This document shows positions 27,861-42,400 of a stretch of 64,000 bases of DNA, piece after piece (positions within the stretch are counted from its first letter, which is position 1; every line of letters starts with the position of its first letter). The position numbers and the translations under genes are program-made. The notes under the pieces are model-generated. The model was not told the DNA's origin and ran no database searches. It was given only the letters and a program-made list of their open reading frames with translations. Source of the DNA: Brachycybe producta (Eukaryota > Arthropoda > Diplopoda > Playtdesmida > Andrognathidae); assembly GCA_036925085.1 (NCBI GenBank), contig JAUPFP010000035.1, positions 1,007,501 to 1,071,500 on the forward strand. Reading direction: 5' to 3'.

Positions 27861-30800
27861 TTCGAAGAAGTGGCTATCTTCATCATAGCAATTGTTTTAT
27901 ACATGGTATGGCATTATCAAAGACCGAGCAACTTTCCACCGGGACCTCGAGGTCTACCCATTGTAGGAAGCCTGCCTTTCATCAAAGGAGATTTACACAC
28001 ACATTTGACTCATTTGTCACAAAAATATGGAGGCTTGTTTTCAATTCAATTGGGCAGTGTACACATGGTTATTCTGAACGACTGGAAATCAGTAAAGGAA
28101 GCATTGCTAACCAACTCAGAGTTATTTTCAGGAAGACCAAAGATATTTCTATTTGATGCAACATTAAAAGGGTTTGGTAATGTTCAACATATTTTTATTT
28201 TCAATAAAGTAACCTAGAAGCCAGGAGGCATATAAGTAACAAAGATGACGAGTACAGAGATCCAAAGAGACACAACAATTTTTCATTTATTTCAATTGTC
28301 CAACAAATTCATTATCATTTCATTGAGAAAATGTGGCACTTGTCGCCGTTTTTATAAACATGGTATTTGTACTCTTTGGCTTCTAGAGACCGCAATTATA
28401 TAAATTAAGAAATATCAAAATTACAAAATAATAGCAAAAGCGACTAATATACTTGAAAATACTTGGTGTAATAATGGTAATTGCCTCGTTTTCCAGATGA
28501 TAGTTTTCAAGATAGTTGCTGTCATAACACCAACTATCGAGAGAACTATCATTGTGAAGACCAAATAATAGTCACTATCAGACTGTTGCGATAGCACTAT
28601 CACAACTATCTCGTTTGACTAGACAGTTGATAGTACTGTCGCAATAGTAATAGTCGTTGAGTGACTGCTTGTAGGGAAATATCCTCTTTGTACGGAAATT
28701 TGGCTTCTGGAGGGAGAGGCAACGCTGTTGTTGACTCAATGATATCTGTGAAATGTACGTCACGCTGTCATGACAGAACTATCGCGTTACTTCAAGACAT
28801 GTAGACAGTTGCTATTGTGAGAGTGAACTATCGCAACTTTCATGGCAGCTACTCTCATGGAAGAACTATCGCCACCGTGAAAAAGAGGCTTTACAATCGA
28901 ATCCTTCCAAGAATACAATGCAATACTCTTAAGTCTTTTTTGTTCTTGGTTCCCCAAGTCTTGCCACCCCACTTTTCAATTGTAAATCCCAAATAATTAA
29001 GCCTCCTTCCTTCCTATCACCTCTATAACACTGCTAAAAAAATTCACCAGACACCTCTAAATTGTTATTATTACAATTTCGTGGCCCGGAGTTTATAGCT
29101 AAGTGACGTTCACTAAATAATAATGGCAAGTTATCATGAGTTTGGATAGCTGTTGTCATCAATACAGTAGTTCTGGCTACATTACAAACGTTGGCCATAA
29201 ATAAGCCTATAAAATACTGAGAAATAAGTTAATCATCTTTAATCAACATTAATCAGGTTACAGACGGTCAATTTCTTTTGGCTTATCAATGTTTTCGTTT
29301 CAAATGTGATTGCAATAAATATTTCGTTTACAGGCTGACTAGTATTATTACTCATCATTACTTATTAGCTATTATTCATGATTAATCAATATTCATCACG
29401 ATTCATCAGTCATTAGTTATGGCTAAAAACTAGGCATTAGTCAACTATATTTTGACAATTAATTAATGATTGTTGTTGTTAGTAAAGCCTGGGACAAACT
29501 ACTGTATGTGTCGAATGCCTTTCAATACTGGAAGGATGATAGCTTGACACAGTGTGGCTGTCCGATGGGTGTAGTGCATCCAATGTTCGATAATAAAGGA
29601 TGTTGGAGGGTATTCGGGCAGGTGTCGATTTTCTTGTGTTGCCTCAAAAGGTTACTCTAACACTGAAAAGTGTTCACACCGCCATTGAAGACTGCCACAC
29701 ATTGCAACCAGTGTTTGGAACAACTAATGCAGCAACAATACTTACCAATTGTATTATCCTTCTCTCCACCATCATTTAACCAATTGTTCTATAAAGAGGA
29801 ACTTCACTTTTTTGTTGGCTCCATGATTCGTTCCAAACTTTACCCCAAAGTTTGAAACAAATGTTGACACACCACTTGAGAACGAACGTACATGTGTCCA
29901 ACTGGCAAATGATGGAGGCAAATGTTGAAATCAAACAAGAGTACAACGTTTGATCCAACATTGGACACATAGTGTGTCCCAGGCTTTGGTCATTAGTCGT
30001 TAATTAACAATAATGTTGACTAATGCTTAACTAGGGACTAAAAATCCATGAATAAATCAATCATGGTTTCATAAATGACTAAATTATTCATTAGAATCAT
30101 TAATCTTTAATCAACTTTAAGTATAGCTTGCATGCTATAATCACTCTAATGCTATAATCACTCTAATCATTTCTAATGCTGGGCACAATTGCCTGTGAAT
30201 TTTGCTCCCGTCATTTATGACGGGTTACCCCACTAGTGAATAAATATGACGCCTAAAACAGTAATGCATAAAACAAGTGTATTCCAATGTAATAAATCCA
30301 TCTATTTAAACCGCACTGCCCAAACCTGCGATACCAGACTCAGTGATGCTAGCTAGAATGCGACACCCGAAAACTCACTATGCCCCTGAGTCTGCAATGC
30401 TACTAGAGCTCACAGTGCCTTATAGAGCCCGCATTTTCTCGAGAGGCCAGGACACCATTAGAACTCATGATGCTTATAAATCAAATAATTTCCCAAAACT
30501 TGAAATTCCCCAGAGTCCACATGATATTCCAATGGCCCAAAACGTTCCTGAGCACACAATGCCCGCAGGCCAATTAGGTGATGCATACACAAAAATCACC
30601 AAAAACATGATGTCTTTATAACAGGTTAAAAATCTTTGTACACATCAAAGTTCCTAATTCAAACTTCTCAGTTCCAATTCTCTCTCTTGTATGTCTTTAG
30701 ATCTAATAGATCGCCCGTGTTATGACGGGGTTCACATAAAAAAAGGTTTAATAATTTTTTTCTTTCTGGGCCAGATATGGTTACAACACCTGAAATAACG

Positions 30801-33800
30801 TGGAAGGAGCAAAAGCGTTTTACACTGCAACAGTTACGAAACTTTGGTTTCGGCAAAAAGTCCATGGAGGAACTAATTATGAATGAAGTAATTAACACAA
30901 TGAGTTTCATAGACAATAACGTCAATGCAGAAAGAGCGCCTATAAGTGAGCTATTTTTTGCACCCATATTAAGCATCATATGCAAAATTATTACAGGTAA
31001 AGTATTTCTTCAAAAAACAAAAAAAAAATATTGTACAAGAGCCATTTCAAAATTTCTTTCACACTCCGCATGTGTAGCCACTAGGATGATGCAGTCATTA
31101 TAATTTTTGCGTCCGTTGTGTGTCAGACTTCATTAAAGAAGGACGTGCGCGCATTCACAGTCTAAGTTGTGCAAGTTCTGCAATTCTCGACCTTCACTCA
31201 CTCAGTTCAGATCTAAAGTGTGGTCCACACGCAACATTTTGTACTATGTTTTACCTGCACAGTTAAAGATGTTGTAGGCAAAACATTGCATGTGGTCGAT
31301 GTGGATGGGAAAATTGTGCAGTTCTGTGAACTGTGTAGAGATGGCTCACGGAGACAAACAACTGAGGCTGAAAGCTCAATTATCCACAAACTGCTCTGTT
31401 TTCTTTCATTTTGGTACCAGAACAATGTTCGCAAAGTAGGATTTCGATGATTCTGCAAAACTGCGTGGCAAAAAATGGCGCCGAAAACTGTGCATGTGGA
31501 CACCTCTGAATTGCAATGTTTTTTTTACACAGTTTTGATTGCCGAGGCAAAACGTTGTACAAAACCTTGCATGTGGACTGCACTTTAGATCTGACCTGTG
31601 AATTTCTTCTTCCATATCATGGTCGAGAATAGTGTGCACAACGTAAGACTGCAAATGCACATACAACTTTTCTCAGTTGAAATCGGACCGATGGCATCAT
31701 CCCACAGGCAACAAATATGCAGTGTGCAGAACATTTGAATTGACCCTTATATTATTGTTCATATTTCATAAAATGTAATACTGGTTTCTATTTACTGTTT
31801 TGTTTTGTAGGCAACACCTATGAGATTAATTCAAATGCAATGAAAGAATTCAGCATTGCTATGAGATACAACTTGGAATCTTTTGACAATGGTTCATTAT
31901 TAAACCTAATGCCATACCTAAGATTCATACCGGGAGCTACAGATTTCAAGAAATTCATGCAAAGTCATAAGAAAGTAGAAAACCTCATAAATAAGGAAAC
32001 TGAAAACCACGTTAAAACATACAGAGAAGGAGAACCGCGAGATTTCACTGACGTCTACCTTGCAGAAATATTTAAAAAAGATGATAAAAAGAATGTCATT
32101 TTTCAAAGTAAGAAGTAATACAACATTAATTGATTTATTCTAACTCAGGAGCGGATCTAGCTTTTTGGGAGCCCTGGGTTTGAGGTCTTTCTGGGGCCCT
32201 TTTTTTTTTAAAAAAAAAAACTTAATAAAATTCATAAACGCTGTTTGTAGCATACAATAAAACTATAATGTTTTAATATACTTTTATATATTTATTATGT
32301 AATTATATATTTAATATATTTTTTAATATATTGTAGTTATTATTTCAGGCTAATATCTGTCTTTTAACAACTACACAATACTTAGCATTGTGTCTTGAGG
32401 GCCCCCTAAAAAAATTGGGATTCTGGGCTCAAGCCCAATTAGCCCTAATGTAGATCCGCCCCTATTCTAACTCTGCTTGTTAAACAGGGTTTGACAAGAA
32501 TAATATAAACAGTGAGAAAACAAAGCGCCATTTTGTACAAGAAATAAAAGGGATGCGTGCTCTATCTCAAAAGCCATTTGTTTGAAATGTGTTTCATATC
32601 TAGAAAGTAAACAATTATCTCGACATATCCATCCAATTTATACTTGGAAGTTGGATGGCAAACAGTTATTCTATGAGGTCAGATTTTTAGAATCATAAAA
32701 CCAAGTGCAATACCTTATAAGTTAAGAACCTAGCTACATCTCCATCTTGTTGTTTTGAGCAGACGACAACGAGCCATGTGAATGTGACTATATGGTGTTA
32801 CTAAAATTGCAAGAAACAGTCTCACAATCAGCCAATGAAGATAAATTAACGGGCAAAATGCAATAGAAAGTATTGTTCTTTATGTGCTCGCTTTATATAA
32901 ATTTTAAAAAGGTTTGAAGAACTCTCTTTTAAATGGTTTATTATGTGACTTCATACCTCGACAAAAACCGTTTAAAACCACTTTTATACCACAAAACAAC
33001 CGCAGCGTCTACATTACGAAACATTTTGAATTAAACACTATCCAGGCTCTTAACAGTTGGAATACTTCCATTCAAACTGCGTGTTTTGACCAACCCAGTA
33101 ACTTACGATCCCGCCAAAACCATAGCCTGGGGGGTAAACAACTCATGCTTGTCTCTCCCTCCCTCTTAATTAATATTCAAGTGGCGGATTGATACTCTTG
33201 GGACCGTGGTCACTTGGACCTGGTTACACCTCGTAGGTGTACACAGGTCCAAGGTATAAATGGACCATGTTCCTCTTTGTTCGGAGTTCACTCTTTTTGC
33301 CCTGTCTTTGTACTACGTAGATCTTTATTCGTTTCACATAATGGGCTCGTGGACGCACCTTTAATATCAAACGTTCATTCTTGTAATTTTGATGTTTCTG
33401 GACAAGAATGAATAAAGTGTTTATGAGAAACTGCGTTGTCTTTTTGTCTGCAGACATGGAAACTAATCCTTCTCTAGGCAAGTCGGAGACACCACAAGGC
33501 AAGGAGGCATACAGATTCTGAAGGAGCTACAACATCTTCTAGCAACAAAGGAAGATGTACATCAATGGCGGCCAGAAACGATGGTCACCATCCTTCTGCA
33601 CAGATTTCACCCCTACGCAGATGGATGATCACAATCGATCCCCATCCTACTATTTCTATAGCTCGAATCTCCTCCGTGCGGTCACCGCGCGACCAGGAGA
33701 AGAAACGAGCTATCATAATAAGTTGGTAAAAATTATAAGGTTGTCATCAAAAGCTCACACCAATGTCCATGTTTGATATGCTATCGATACCTCCTTTTAT

Positions 33801-35142
33801 ACATGTTGATCTACTTGGCCGTACTCAATGGAGTTTAACATAAGAGTTAGAAATTCGCGATTTTGAAATAGTTTTAAAAAATAGAACCGCACTTTTTGTG
33901 ATTATATCACTCGATCAGCATATATTTAAGGTGCACATTGCACTTTGAAAAATCAAAATTGGATAAATTTAAATATGAAAAATAAACATATTGCCGCAAC
34001 TGTATATTTTAAAAATTAACATTTTTCTTTAACATTGGGTCTATGGGCTCCGTAGAAAAACAATGCTAGCGCTCTTTGCGGAAGTTTTTCAAAGTAACTT
34101 TGTAACTTTGCAACTTTGAAGAAATAATTTAACATTCTCGTCGTTATACACATTCAACCTACAATTAAATAAATTAATTTTGAAATTTATTTAAGAAATA
34201 ATTGTATGTGTATAATGGGTTTTGAAGTAGTACATTTAAAGTAGAATGTGCTTAAAAGTTCGATATACAGTATAAAACACAAGCTACGCATTCAATTAAT
34301 TTTGAAGCAGTTATTAAAAGCTGTTTTGAACAAACAATCAGAACAAAAAGGGCTTTAGTTTTTTTTGTCATTTACACAGAACACTACCTGAACGGCGTGC
34401 TTTACAACCTCTACAATGCAGGAACGGAAACCATGGAGAACACATTGAGCTTCAGCTTTATGTATATGGCATTGTGGCCAGAAATCCAGCAAAAAATACA
34501 AAAGGAAATTGATGAAGTAATTGGACATGGTCGGTTGCCAAGCTATTCTGATTATAACTTGTGAGAAGCTACAGTTTCAATATTTAAAATTAATTTATAA
34601 GTCATTAATATACTGTATTTGATTCGTTTTTTTCCAGGCTTCCTTACACGAATGCTACGATTCTGGAAGTTCACAGATATGCTACCATTGTGCCTTTATC
34701 AATCCCACATGCACCAATTACAAATGCCAAACTAATGGGATACTCCCTTCCAAAAGGAACATTCATGTTAGAAAATATCTGGGCAGTGCATCACGATAAA
34801 GACCTTTGGGGAGATCCAGAAAACTTCCGCCCAGACAGATTCTTGGACTCAGAAGGAAAGGTTCAGATGCCTGAATACCTCATTCCCTTCTCTCTAGGTA
34901 ATGCTAATATTAAATTAAACAATCTAAAAGTAAATTAACATATTTTTGTGTTTTTTGTAGGAGCTCGCTACTGTTTGGGAGTCTCACTAGCTAAGATGGA
35001 ATTCTTTTTGTTTTTAACAAGTTTGCTGCAGCATTATTCATTTCACTGTATCACTGGAGAGAAACCACCAAATTTGAATCCTATTGTTGGTTTGACACAA
35101 CGACCACAGCCATTTCATCTGGCTCTCAAGAAACGCTTTTAA
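27855..35142 (+). CDS. cytochrome P450, CYP2-like, copy 1 (six exons)
   Basis: Exons 27855-28176, 30775-30996, 31811-32107, 34380-34560, 34638-34897 and 34961-35142; all junctions are GT-AG and in phase, giving 487 residues. N-terminal membrane anchor (about residues 5-19), proline hinge PPGPRGLP (28-35), I-helix AGTET (294-298), K-helix EVHR (351-354), FRPDRF, and the heme loop FSLGARYCLG with Cys432 split between exons 5 and 6. Microsomal monooxygenase of the CYP2 clan; substrate unknown. Intron 2 is enlarged by an inverted-repeat element, and intron 3 holds a TTAA element and an LTR-like repeat. Confidence 0.93.
29481..29988. mobile_element. inverted-repeat element (MITE-like)
   Basis: Ends AAAGCCTGGGACA and TGTCCCAGGCTTT; the subterminal parts also pair (CATTGGACAC at the right, GTGTCGAATG at the left, imperfectly). 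No coding capacity recognised. Confidence 0.6.
30173..30236 (+). mobile_element. Helitron-like 3' terminus
   Basis: CCCGTCAT/ATGACGGG hairpin, then TTACCCCACTAG followed by T; the same end as 48238-48483 and the minus-strand copy ending at 5195. Confidence 0.6.
31208..31600. mobile_element. inverted-repeat element in P450 copy 1 intron 2
   Basis: CAGATCTAAAGTG near the left end pairs with CACTTTAGATCTG near 31581-31593, and the adjoining GTCCACA and TTTTGTAC stretches pair as well. Copies 3 and 4 lack it and have introns of about 95 bp here. Confidence 0.6.
32722..33053. mobile_element. TTAA-flanked MITE, diverged, internally deleted
   Basis: Begins TTAAGAACCTAGCTAC and ends CAGGCTCTTAA. 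The interior resembles the 0.9 kb TTAA elements at 46621 and 56776 (ATCTTGTTGTTTTGAGCAGA, AATGCAATAGAAAGTATTG). TTAA flanks suggest a piggyBac-like target. Confidence 0.65.
33093..33780 (+). repeat. LTR-like repeat in intron 3 of P450 copy 1
   Basis: Starts like the TGTAACACCCAGTAAC family. Contains GGTATAAATGG (TATA position) and GAATGAATAAAGTG (poly(A) signal), then a shared 3' stretch (GAAGATGTACATCAATGGCG). Related copies at 41158 and 52068 occupy the same intron of copies 3 and 4. A solo LTR with leader is my best guess. Confidence 0.5.
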
Positions 35143-35484
35143 TCAGCCACAATACAATGCTGAAGCTGAATGTCATCAATTACCTTGTTTGACTAAAATG
35201 TTATATAATAAAGTATAGAAAGGGCACTAAAATATAACTAAAAAAATTAACGCAAATTATATCCAGTAAACCTATTGTCAGCTATCGACTCAATAAGCCT
35301 TCTTTACTTTACACCACATATGATTACAAAACAAAAACCCACACCATATACCAAATAACCCCACCGCATGCATCACACAAACAAATGGTATTGGTTGAAT
35401 TGATTCACCTCATAACTATTCATTCTTCCAGTAAGCATACAATCGTCCAATACAATAACAAGGAGATTTACACACACCTTTGGA

Positions 35485-36305
35485 AGTTTTAGAGGGGGGG
35501 AAAATGCTGTGTTCCTATTGGCCAAAATCAAACTGAGCAAAGCTATAGCAACGACTGCCCGTAAAACATTGTACGACGTAAGCCTACACTACAAGAGTTA
35601 ATTACAATTGTTGACCAATGGGCGTGCCGGAATAAGCAATGAAATTACACCCATTTCCACCCCCACCCACCCACCCTCCCTCCCAGAATGAATTTCTGGT
35701 ACAGGCATCTCTGTCCAACATTAACTTTTCGTTTGCTCCGCCCTTTTATGGGCGTCATCAATTTCTAATTGGTTATTTACTTGGTCTGATGTCACATGCC
35801 CCGCCCTTTTAAATTTCTAATTGGTTGATATTTGGTCTGATGCTCATAAAAGGGCTGGTCAACCGAAAAGTTAGTGGCTATACTGTGCTACTGATCACTA
35901 TCTGTCAAAACTACAATTTTTATTATTGAAAAAAAACTACAGTAGATTATTTGCAATTTCAAAGTCGTTTAGAATGAAATGACCGCCAAAGTATAAAAGC
36001 GTATAAAAAAAGTTGCAAAAAACCATAACAACATCGACTTCAACTCACATTTTCCACAATGTATTTCGAAGAAGTGGCTATCTTCATCATAGCAATTGTT
36101 TTATACATGGTATGGCATTATCAAAGACCGAGCAACTTTCCACCGGGACCTCGAGGTCTACCCATTGTAGGAAGCCTGCCTTTCATCAAAGGAGATTTAC
36201 ACACACATTTGACTCATTTGTCTGAGAAATACGGAGGGTTGTTTTCAATTCAATTGGGCACTGTACCTATGGTTGTTCTGAACGACTGGAAATCAGTAAA
36301 ATCAT
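35485..36305 (+). pseudogene. P450 copy 2, truncated: promoter and first part of exon 1
   Basis: Positions 36059-36300 repeat exon 1 of copy 1 from the start codon to GACTGGAAATCAGTAAA, then homology stops within the exon. The missing part includes the rest of exon 1 and all later exons before copy 3 begins. The duplicated promoter with its TATA box is present, so it may be transcribed, but it cannot encode a P450. Confidence 0.85.
35722..35873. mobile_element. short MITE in the P450 copy 2 promoter
   Basis: Near-identical to 27520-27671 and at the same distance from the start codon; duplicated together with the promoter. Confidence 0.7.
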
Positions 36306-36309
36306 CTTT

Positions 36310-37490
36310 TATCTATTTGTTCCATTGCAATCTATGCTTATTATATCATATATATCATTCTGGATTTGTAATAAAAGTGTTTATCAACCAATTCGCCATC
36401 TCGTCTGTATGTCATTTTCCTACCAAGAAGTCTTAGGTTTGTCACAGAAACACCACCCCGTCGACTCAACAAGAGGCCAACAAGGGAGTCAGGGTTTACA
36501 AGTAGCTCTTCATAGGTTATCATGGTGCCCGTAATAACCAATGGAAAGCCTCCCATTATAATATGTTATTATTATGCCGTAGTTGTTGTTGTTATAACAC
36601 TGGAAGCTAGCCAAATATGAACCAGCAAGACAACAAATGAAGCTAAGCAAAAAAAAATGTTATTTCTATAAATGATAAAATATTGATAGATAAAATATTG
36701 TTTGTTTAATTAGTTTTCCAATCTCCCTCTTTTTCCTTTTTAGCAATTCATTCCACTTATTTTCTTGATAGTGTACACACTTTTATTACTTAAACATATT
36801 TCTAGTTCGTAATAACATTAAAAAAAATTCAGTATGAAAACTAATAGGGAGCAGTTTGAACCTGCTTTATAATAACGTCACTCCTGCTTCTTTTCTAGCC
36901 TAACCTTCTAATGTGCTGAAAAGTTTCGAGCAAACCTTCTTACGTGCATTGTATGTTTGTAACTCAGCATTACATTAAAATCTACTGCAAAGTCTACTCT
37001 TGGTCCCAAGTCTACTTCTTTTTTTTTCCATTGTAATTTGTACGTCGTACAATGTAACAAGAAAATTAAATATATATCGGGGATCGCTTCATTTAGAAAA
37101 CACACCTCAGGATGGACTCGCCCGCACTCGCTCACAGGCACACCTGTGCAGGTCGACCAGATGACAAAGCAGGTTAAAATACCTGTGCAATTTTATCATC
37201 AACATGCTCTCGTAGACCTGCACAGACATACCTGACAGGTCTACGGGAACATGTGTGGCGGCCTTTAGAAGTAGTTTTATAACATTACAGATCTTTTGAT
37301 AAATTAAAAATATTGGTTACATCTAATTGCAATTTTTGCCCAATGGGCGTATTGAAATAAGCAACGAGATTTCACCCCCCCCCGCCTTTAGGATTAGTTC
37401 AAAATCCACATTTGATAGTTTATTTTTTTCGAAAACTAGATTAACAACAATTTAAAGTTGTTTAAAATAAGATGACCTCTAAAACCTCAT
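36310..37490. other. no gene seen between P450 copies 2 and 3
   Basis: No exon recognised. Around 37080-37260 an inverted repeat around ACCTGTGCAGGTC/GACCTGCACAGA can be seen. A short stretch at about 37325-37385 resembles the duplicated upstream region of copies 1 and 2 (CCAATGGGCGT). Confidence 0.4.
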
Positions 37491-37552
37491 AAAAAAGTTG
37501 CAAAAAAACAAACAAAAAACAACTACATCGACTTCAACTCACATTTTCCACA

Positions 37553-39357
37553 ATGTACTTCGAAGAAGTGGTTTTCTTAATCACAGCAATTGTTTTATAC
37601 ATTGCATGGCATTACCAAAGACCACGGAACTTTCCACCGGGACCTCGCGGTCTACCCATAGTAGGAAGCCTACCTTTCATCAAAGGAGAATTACACACAC
37701 ATTTGACTCATTTGTCAAAAAAATATGGAGGGTTGTTTTCAATTCGATTGGGAAATGTACACATGGTTGTTCTGAACGACTGGAAATCTATAAAGGAAGC
37801 ACTGTTAACCAATTCAGAATTATTTTCAGGACGACCGAATGTGTTTCTATTTGAAGCAGCATTAAAAGAGTTTGGTAATGTTAATATTTTCCCTAGAAGC
37901 CAAGGCGTATAAGAAGCAAAAATGTTGTTCTCAGTAAATTGAGTTTAAAGTATAAACTTCTTGATACAAACTAGAAACGTAGAGCAATAATATTGATATG
38001 GCATTATGATCAACGTTATTTTTCTACGTTTTAATGCTAGACAGCAGCAATGAGTTGCTTTTTTATTTATTCCTCTTATCCAATAAATACTGTATGATAT
38101 CAATGATATCATCCATATAATTTGGTACTTATCTATGAGGCGCCGTTTGGGCCATATATACATTACTTATCGTATATATATAAATCTCCCCTATATGCAT
38201 ATAATCTTTATTTATATGCATATGCCTCACATTTCTTCATATATATATATAGAAGTTTTCTGCATATATATAGAATCTTTTCGTTATATATATAAAACCT
38301 TTTCTTTACATATAGGAACTGCGTTGCAATTTGGGAAGGGGCAATCTAGCTTCTCATGGGGGTCTAGTTTTTGTACTGTTTTTTTTTTTTTTTTTAGTAA
38401 TAAAACTAAAAGTCGGGGGTCACCAAACATCTTGTCACTGGGAGCCACTATTGTAATTTATACATGCACTTATTGTGTATATGGTCTATACTGTACACAA
38501 TAAATGCACACGTTTTGCAATTTCATTTACTGATGGTTTTGTTTTATATGAAAATATATTTTACTTCATACTAAATATTATAAACTATTAATGATCTGCA
38601 GCCACATTGAAGGTAGCAAAGAGCCACAGTTTGGCCATGTGTGCTATAGACTATTATAAGTCCAATTGTCAAAGTAGTTTTAACTACAAATTGACAAACA
38701 CAAGAAATTTTGAACATTTTTTGTACAGTTTGATCTTCCATTGGTGAAATTGGACCAGACTACCGATTATAAGCTGAAAATTATCTAGATTTTGACTGAT
38801 AGTTACATTTGGTTGAAAATAAGATCAAGGAAACAATTGAATGTCTTCTTTTTTAAATTTTTTTTTTATTTCTTTTTGCTTCACATGTGAGAATATAGCC
38901 CTACAGTATACTGTATGAGGAAACACAATTCCTATACGTAAAGAAAAGATTTTATATATAAGGAAAAGATTCTATATATATAATGAAAAGATTTTATATA
39001 TATAACGAAAAGTTTTTATATAGGAGTAGTGTAGGGGTAACAAATATAGTAGGAAAGATGCAGGAAAATAGGCTGCGGTGGTTTGGGCATGTCCTCAGGA
39101 GCGGAGAAGATGGGATGCTGAGGCAGGCAATGAACTTAGACCTGGGAATAAAACGGGGTAGAGGAAGACCCAAGCAAACCTGGGATGTGGTAGTAAAACG
39201 GGATATGGTGGCATGTGGGGTCACTGGGGGCTTGGTGCAAAATCGGAATGAGTGGAGAGTTAGAACCAGCAAGGCCGACCCTGCTGCTTGTGGGATAAGG
39301 TACAGGAAATGATGATGATGATGATGAACGAAAAGATTTTATATATATGCAGAAAAC

Positions 39358-39408
<51 letters not shown>

Positions 39409-42400
39409 GAAATGTGAGGTATATGCATATAAGTAAAGTTTATATGCATATAGGGGAGAATTTTATATATACGATAAGTAATGTATATATGGCCCAAACG
39501 GCGCCTCATACTTATCTGCCTTTTTAAATAAAAATGGCATGTATACTTTTTGGCTTATGGGGTCCTCAATTATAATCTAAAAACAAACAAATGCCAAAAA
39601 GTACTGACTCTTATCTCCCCTATGCCTAACTATGTTGGTTAACTGCCGACATGCACTTTGATTTGGATTTTTAATCTACATTCGTCCTTCTCATTGCGTT
39701 CCTTAATACAAAGATAATTAAGTGTCTCAACAAGGAACATCGTCATTTTTCGTCAACTTTATTTCTTTTTCCCACAGCTACAAGAAACAAGAAAAAAAGA
39801 ATGTAGAAAAGTTCCCAACATTCAGGAACAGATAGGTGGTAGCCATCTTTCTTAGGGACATCATACCATAGAAAAAATACCATCTCTCTCACAGGCATTT
39901 AAAGTCAGGGAGATACAGTCGTTTGTCCCGCCCTTTTATGATCGTCATACCAAATATCAACCAATTGGAAATTGAAAAGGGCGGGGCATGTGACGTCAGT
40001 CACATATCAAACCAATTAGAAGTTGCCAGTCCTCATAAAAGGGGCAGGGCAAACGACTGTATTTTACTGCCTTTACTTGCCTATTCTCTCTCTCTCTCTC
40101 TCTCTCTACTTGCACTAAAGACGGTTGCTGCCGCTTAGAGAAAAGGGTCAAAATCTGGTCCTTGTCACACACATACAATGCCTTGTACGCCAAATGTGAT
40201 ACACATAAAAATCACCCAAAACCTAGGTTAAAATTCGTTATAAACTTAAAAATTCCTAATTCGAACTTCCCACGATCCTAACGATCTAATTTTCTTTTAT
40301 ATCTCTTTCTATCTAATAACTCCGTTTAGTTCACAAAATAAATGTTTTAATAAATCTCTTTTTGTACAGATTTGGTTACAACGACCAAAACAACATGGAA
40401 GGAGCAAAAGCGTTTTACACTGCAACATTTACGAGATTTTGGTTTTGGCAAAAAGTCCATGGAAGAAATAATTTTGAATGAAATACATAACACGATGAAT
40501 TTCCTAGACAATAACGTCAATACACAAAGAGTGGCTATAAGTAAGCTATTTTTTGCACCCATGTTAAGCATCATATGCAAATTTATAACAGGTAAAGTAA
40601 TTCTTCAAAAAAACAAAAAAAAACTGTATTAATATTCGTATCGCATAAAATTTAATAATGCTTTCTATTTACTGTTATGTTTTCTAGGCAACACCTATGA
40701 GATTAACACCGATGCAATGACAGAATTGAGCACTGCCATGAGATACAACTTGAAATTATTTAACAATGGTTCATTATTAAACCTAATGCCATATCTAAGA
40801 TTCATACCGGGTGCTACAGATTTCAAGCAATTCATGCAAAGTCATAAGAAAGTAGAAAACCTCATACATAAAGAAACTGAAAACCACATTAAAACGTACA
40901 GAGAAGGAGAACCGAGAGATTACACTGACGTCTACCTTGCAGAAATATTTAAAAAAAATGATAACAAGAATGTCATTTTTCAAAGTAAGATGTAATACAA
41001 CATTAACTAATGTAGTCCAACCCCAGAGTCAATTCCAAATTAAGTTATCCAATATGTTAAAACCAGTGCACAAAATACAGTATGCCTATAATATTTATGT
41101 TGCTTCGTTGGATGCATTCAATTCCTAAGCATTTTTAAAATTTCTCGAGCATGATTATGTGACACCCAGTAACTTGTGATCCCGATAAAACCATAGCCTG
41201 GGGGGGGGGGTAAACGAGTCGTGCTTATCCCTCCCTCCTCTCTTAATTAATATTCAAGTGGCGGATTGATACTCTTAGGATCATTGTCACTTGGACCTGG
41301 TTACACCTTGTAGGTGTACATAGGTCCAAGGTATGAAAGGACCATGTTCCTCTTTGTTCTTTGTCCTCACTTGCACAACTTTTGTACTACGTTAGATTTC
41401 ATATTCGTATCACATCATGGGCCCGTGGACGCACTTTAATATCAAATATTCATTCTTGTAATCTTGATGTTTCCGTACAAGAATGAATAAAGTGTTTACA
41501 ATGCGAAACTGCGTTGTCTACTTGTTCTGAAACTAACCCTTCTCTAGACAAGCCGGAGACACCACAGGCAAGGAGACATACAGATCCTGAAGGAGCAACA
41601 ACATCTTCCAACCATCAAGGAAGATGTACATCAATGGCGGCCAGAAGTGACGGTCACCATCCTTCTGTGCAGATTACACCCCTATGCAGGAGGATGATCA
41701 CGATCTATCACCATCCGACCACTTCTATAGCTCGAATCTTCTCCGTGCGGTCACCGCGCGCTCAAGAGAAGAAACGAGCTATGGAAAAAACATCACAATG
41801 AGTTGGTAAATATTCTATATTACAAAAGCTCACAATTACTATGCGTAAAATCCGAATGACCAAATAAAATAAACAATCATACAAACAAAACGCCATTTTA
41901 TTCGAGAAATAAAAGATACTTATGCTCTATCTCAAAAGCTATTTGTTTGAAACGTATTTCATAACTGGAAAGCACACAATCTTGAACAAACTATGTGAAA
42001 ACAACAAAAAGAATTTAGATTTTTCTAAAAAACAAGGGATTCAAGGAACCCTATAGACCTCCATTGCTTTAATATATGCTTTCATATATCAAATAACCAA
42101 CTTTTTTTCATTGTGCGCATGTGTACGCACATGTACACACGTGTGCGCATGTGTACGCACATGTACACACGTGTGCGCATGTGTACGCACATGTACACAC
42201 GTGTGCGCATGTGTACGCACATGTACACACGTGTGCGCATGTGTATGCACATGTACACACGTGTGCGCATGTGTACGCACATGTACACACGTGTGCGCAT
42301 GTGTACGCACATGTACACACTTGTGCGCATGTGTACGCACATGTACACACGTGTGCGCATGTGTGTATATAGATAATCACACATGTATGTACTCATGTAC

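Larger units (their letters stand above)
28400..30300. other. repeat-filled part of P450 copy 1 intron 1
   Basis: No exon seen. Contains direct and inverted runs of ACTATC/GATAGT around 28490-28880, ATTAATCA-type AT-rich runs around 29230-29470, an inverted-repeat element (29481-29988) and a Helitron-like 3' end (30173-30236). Confidence 0.5.
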
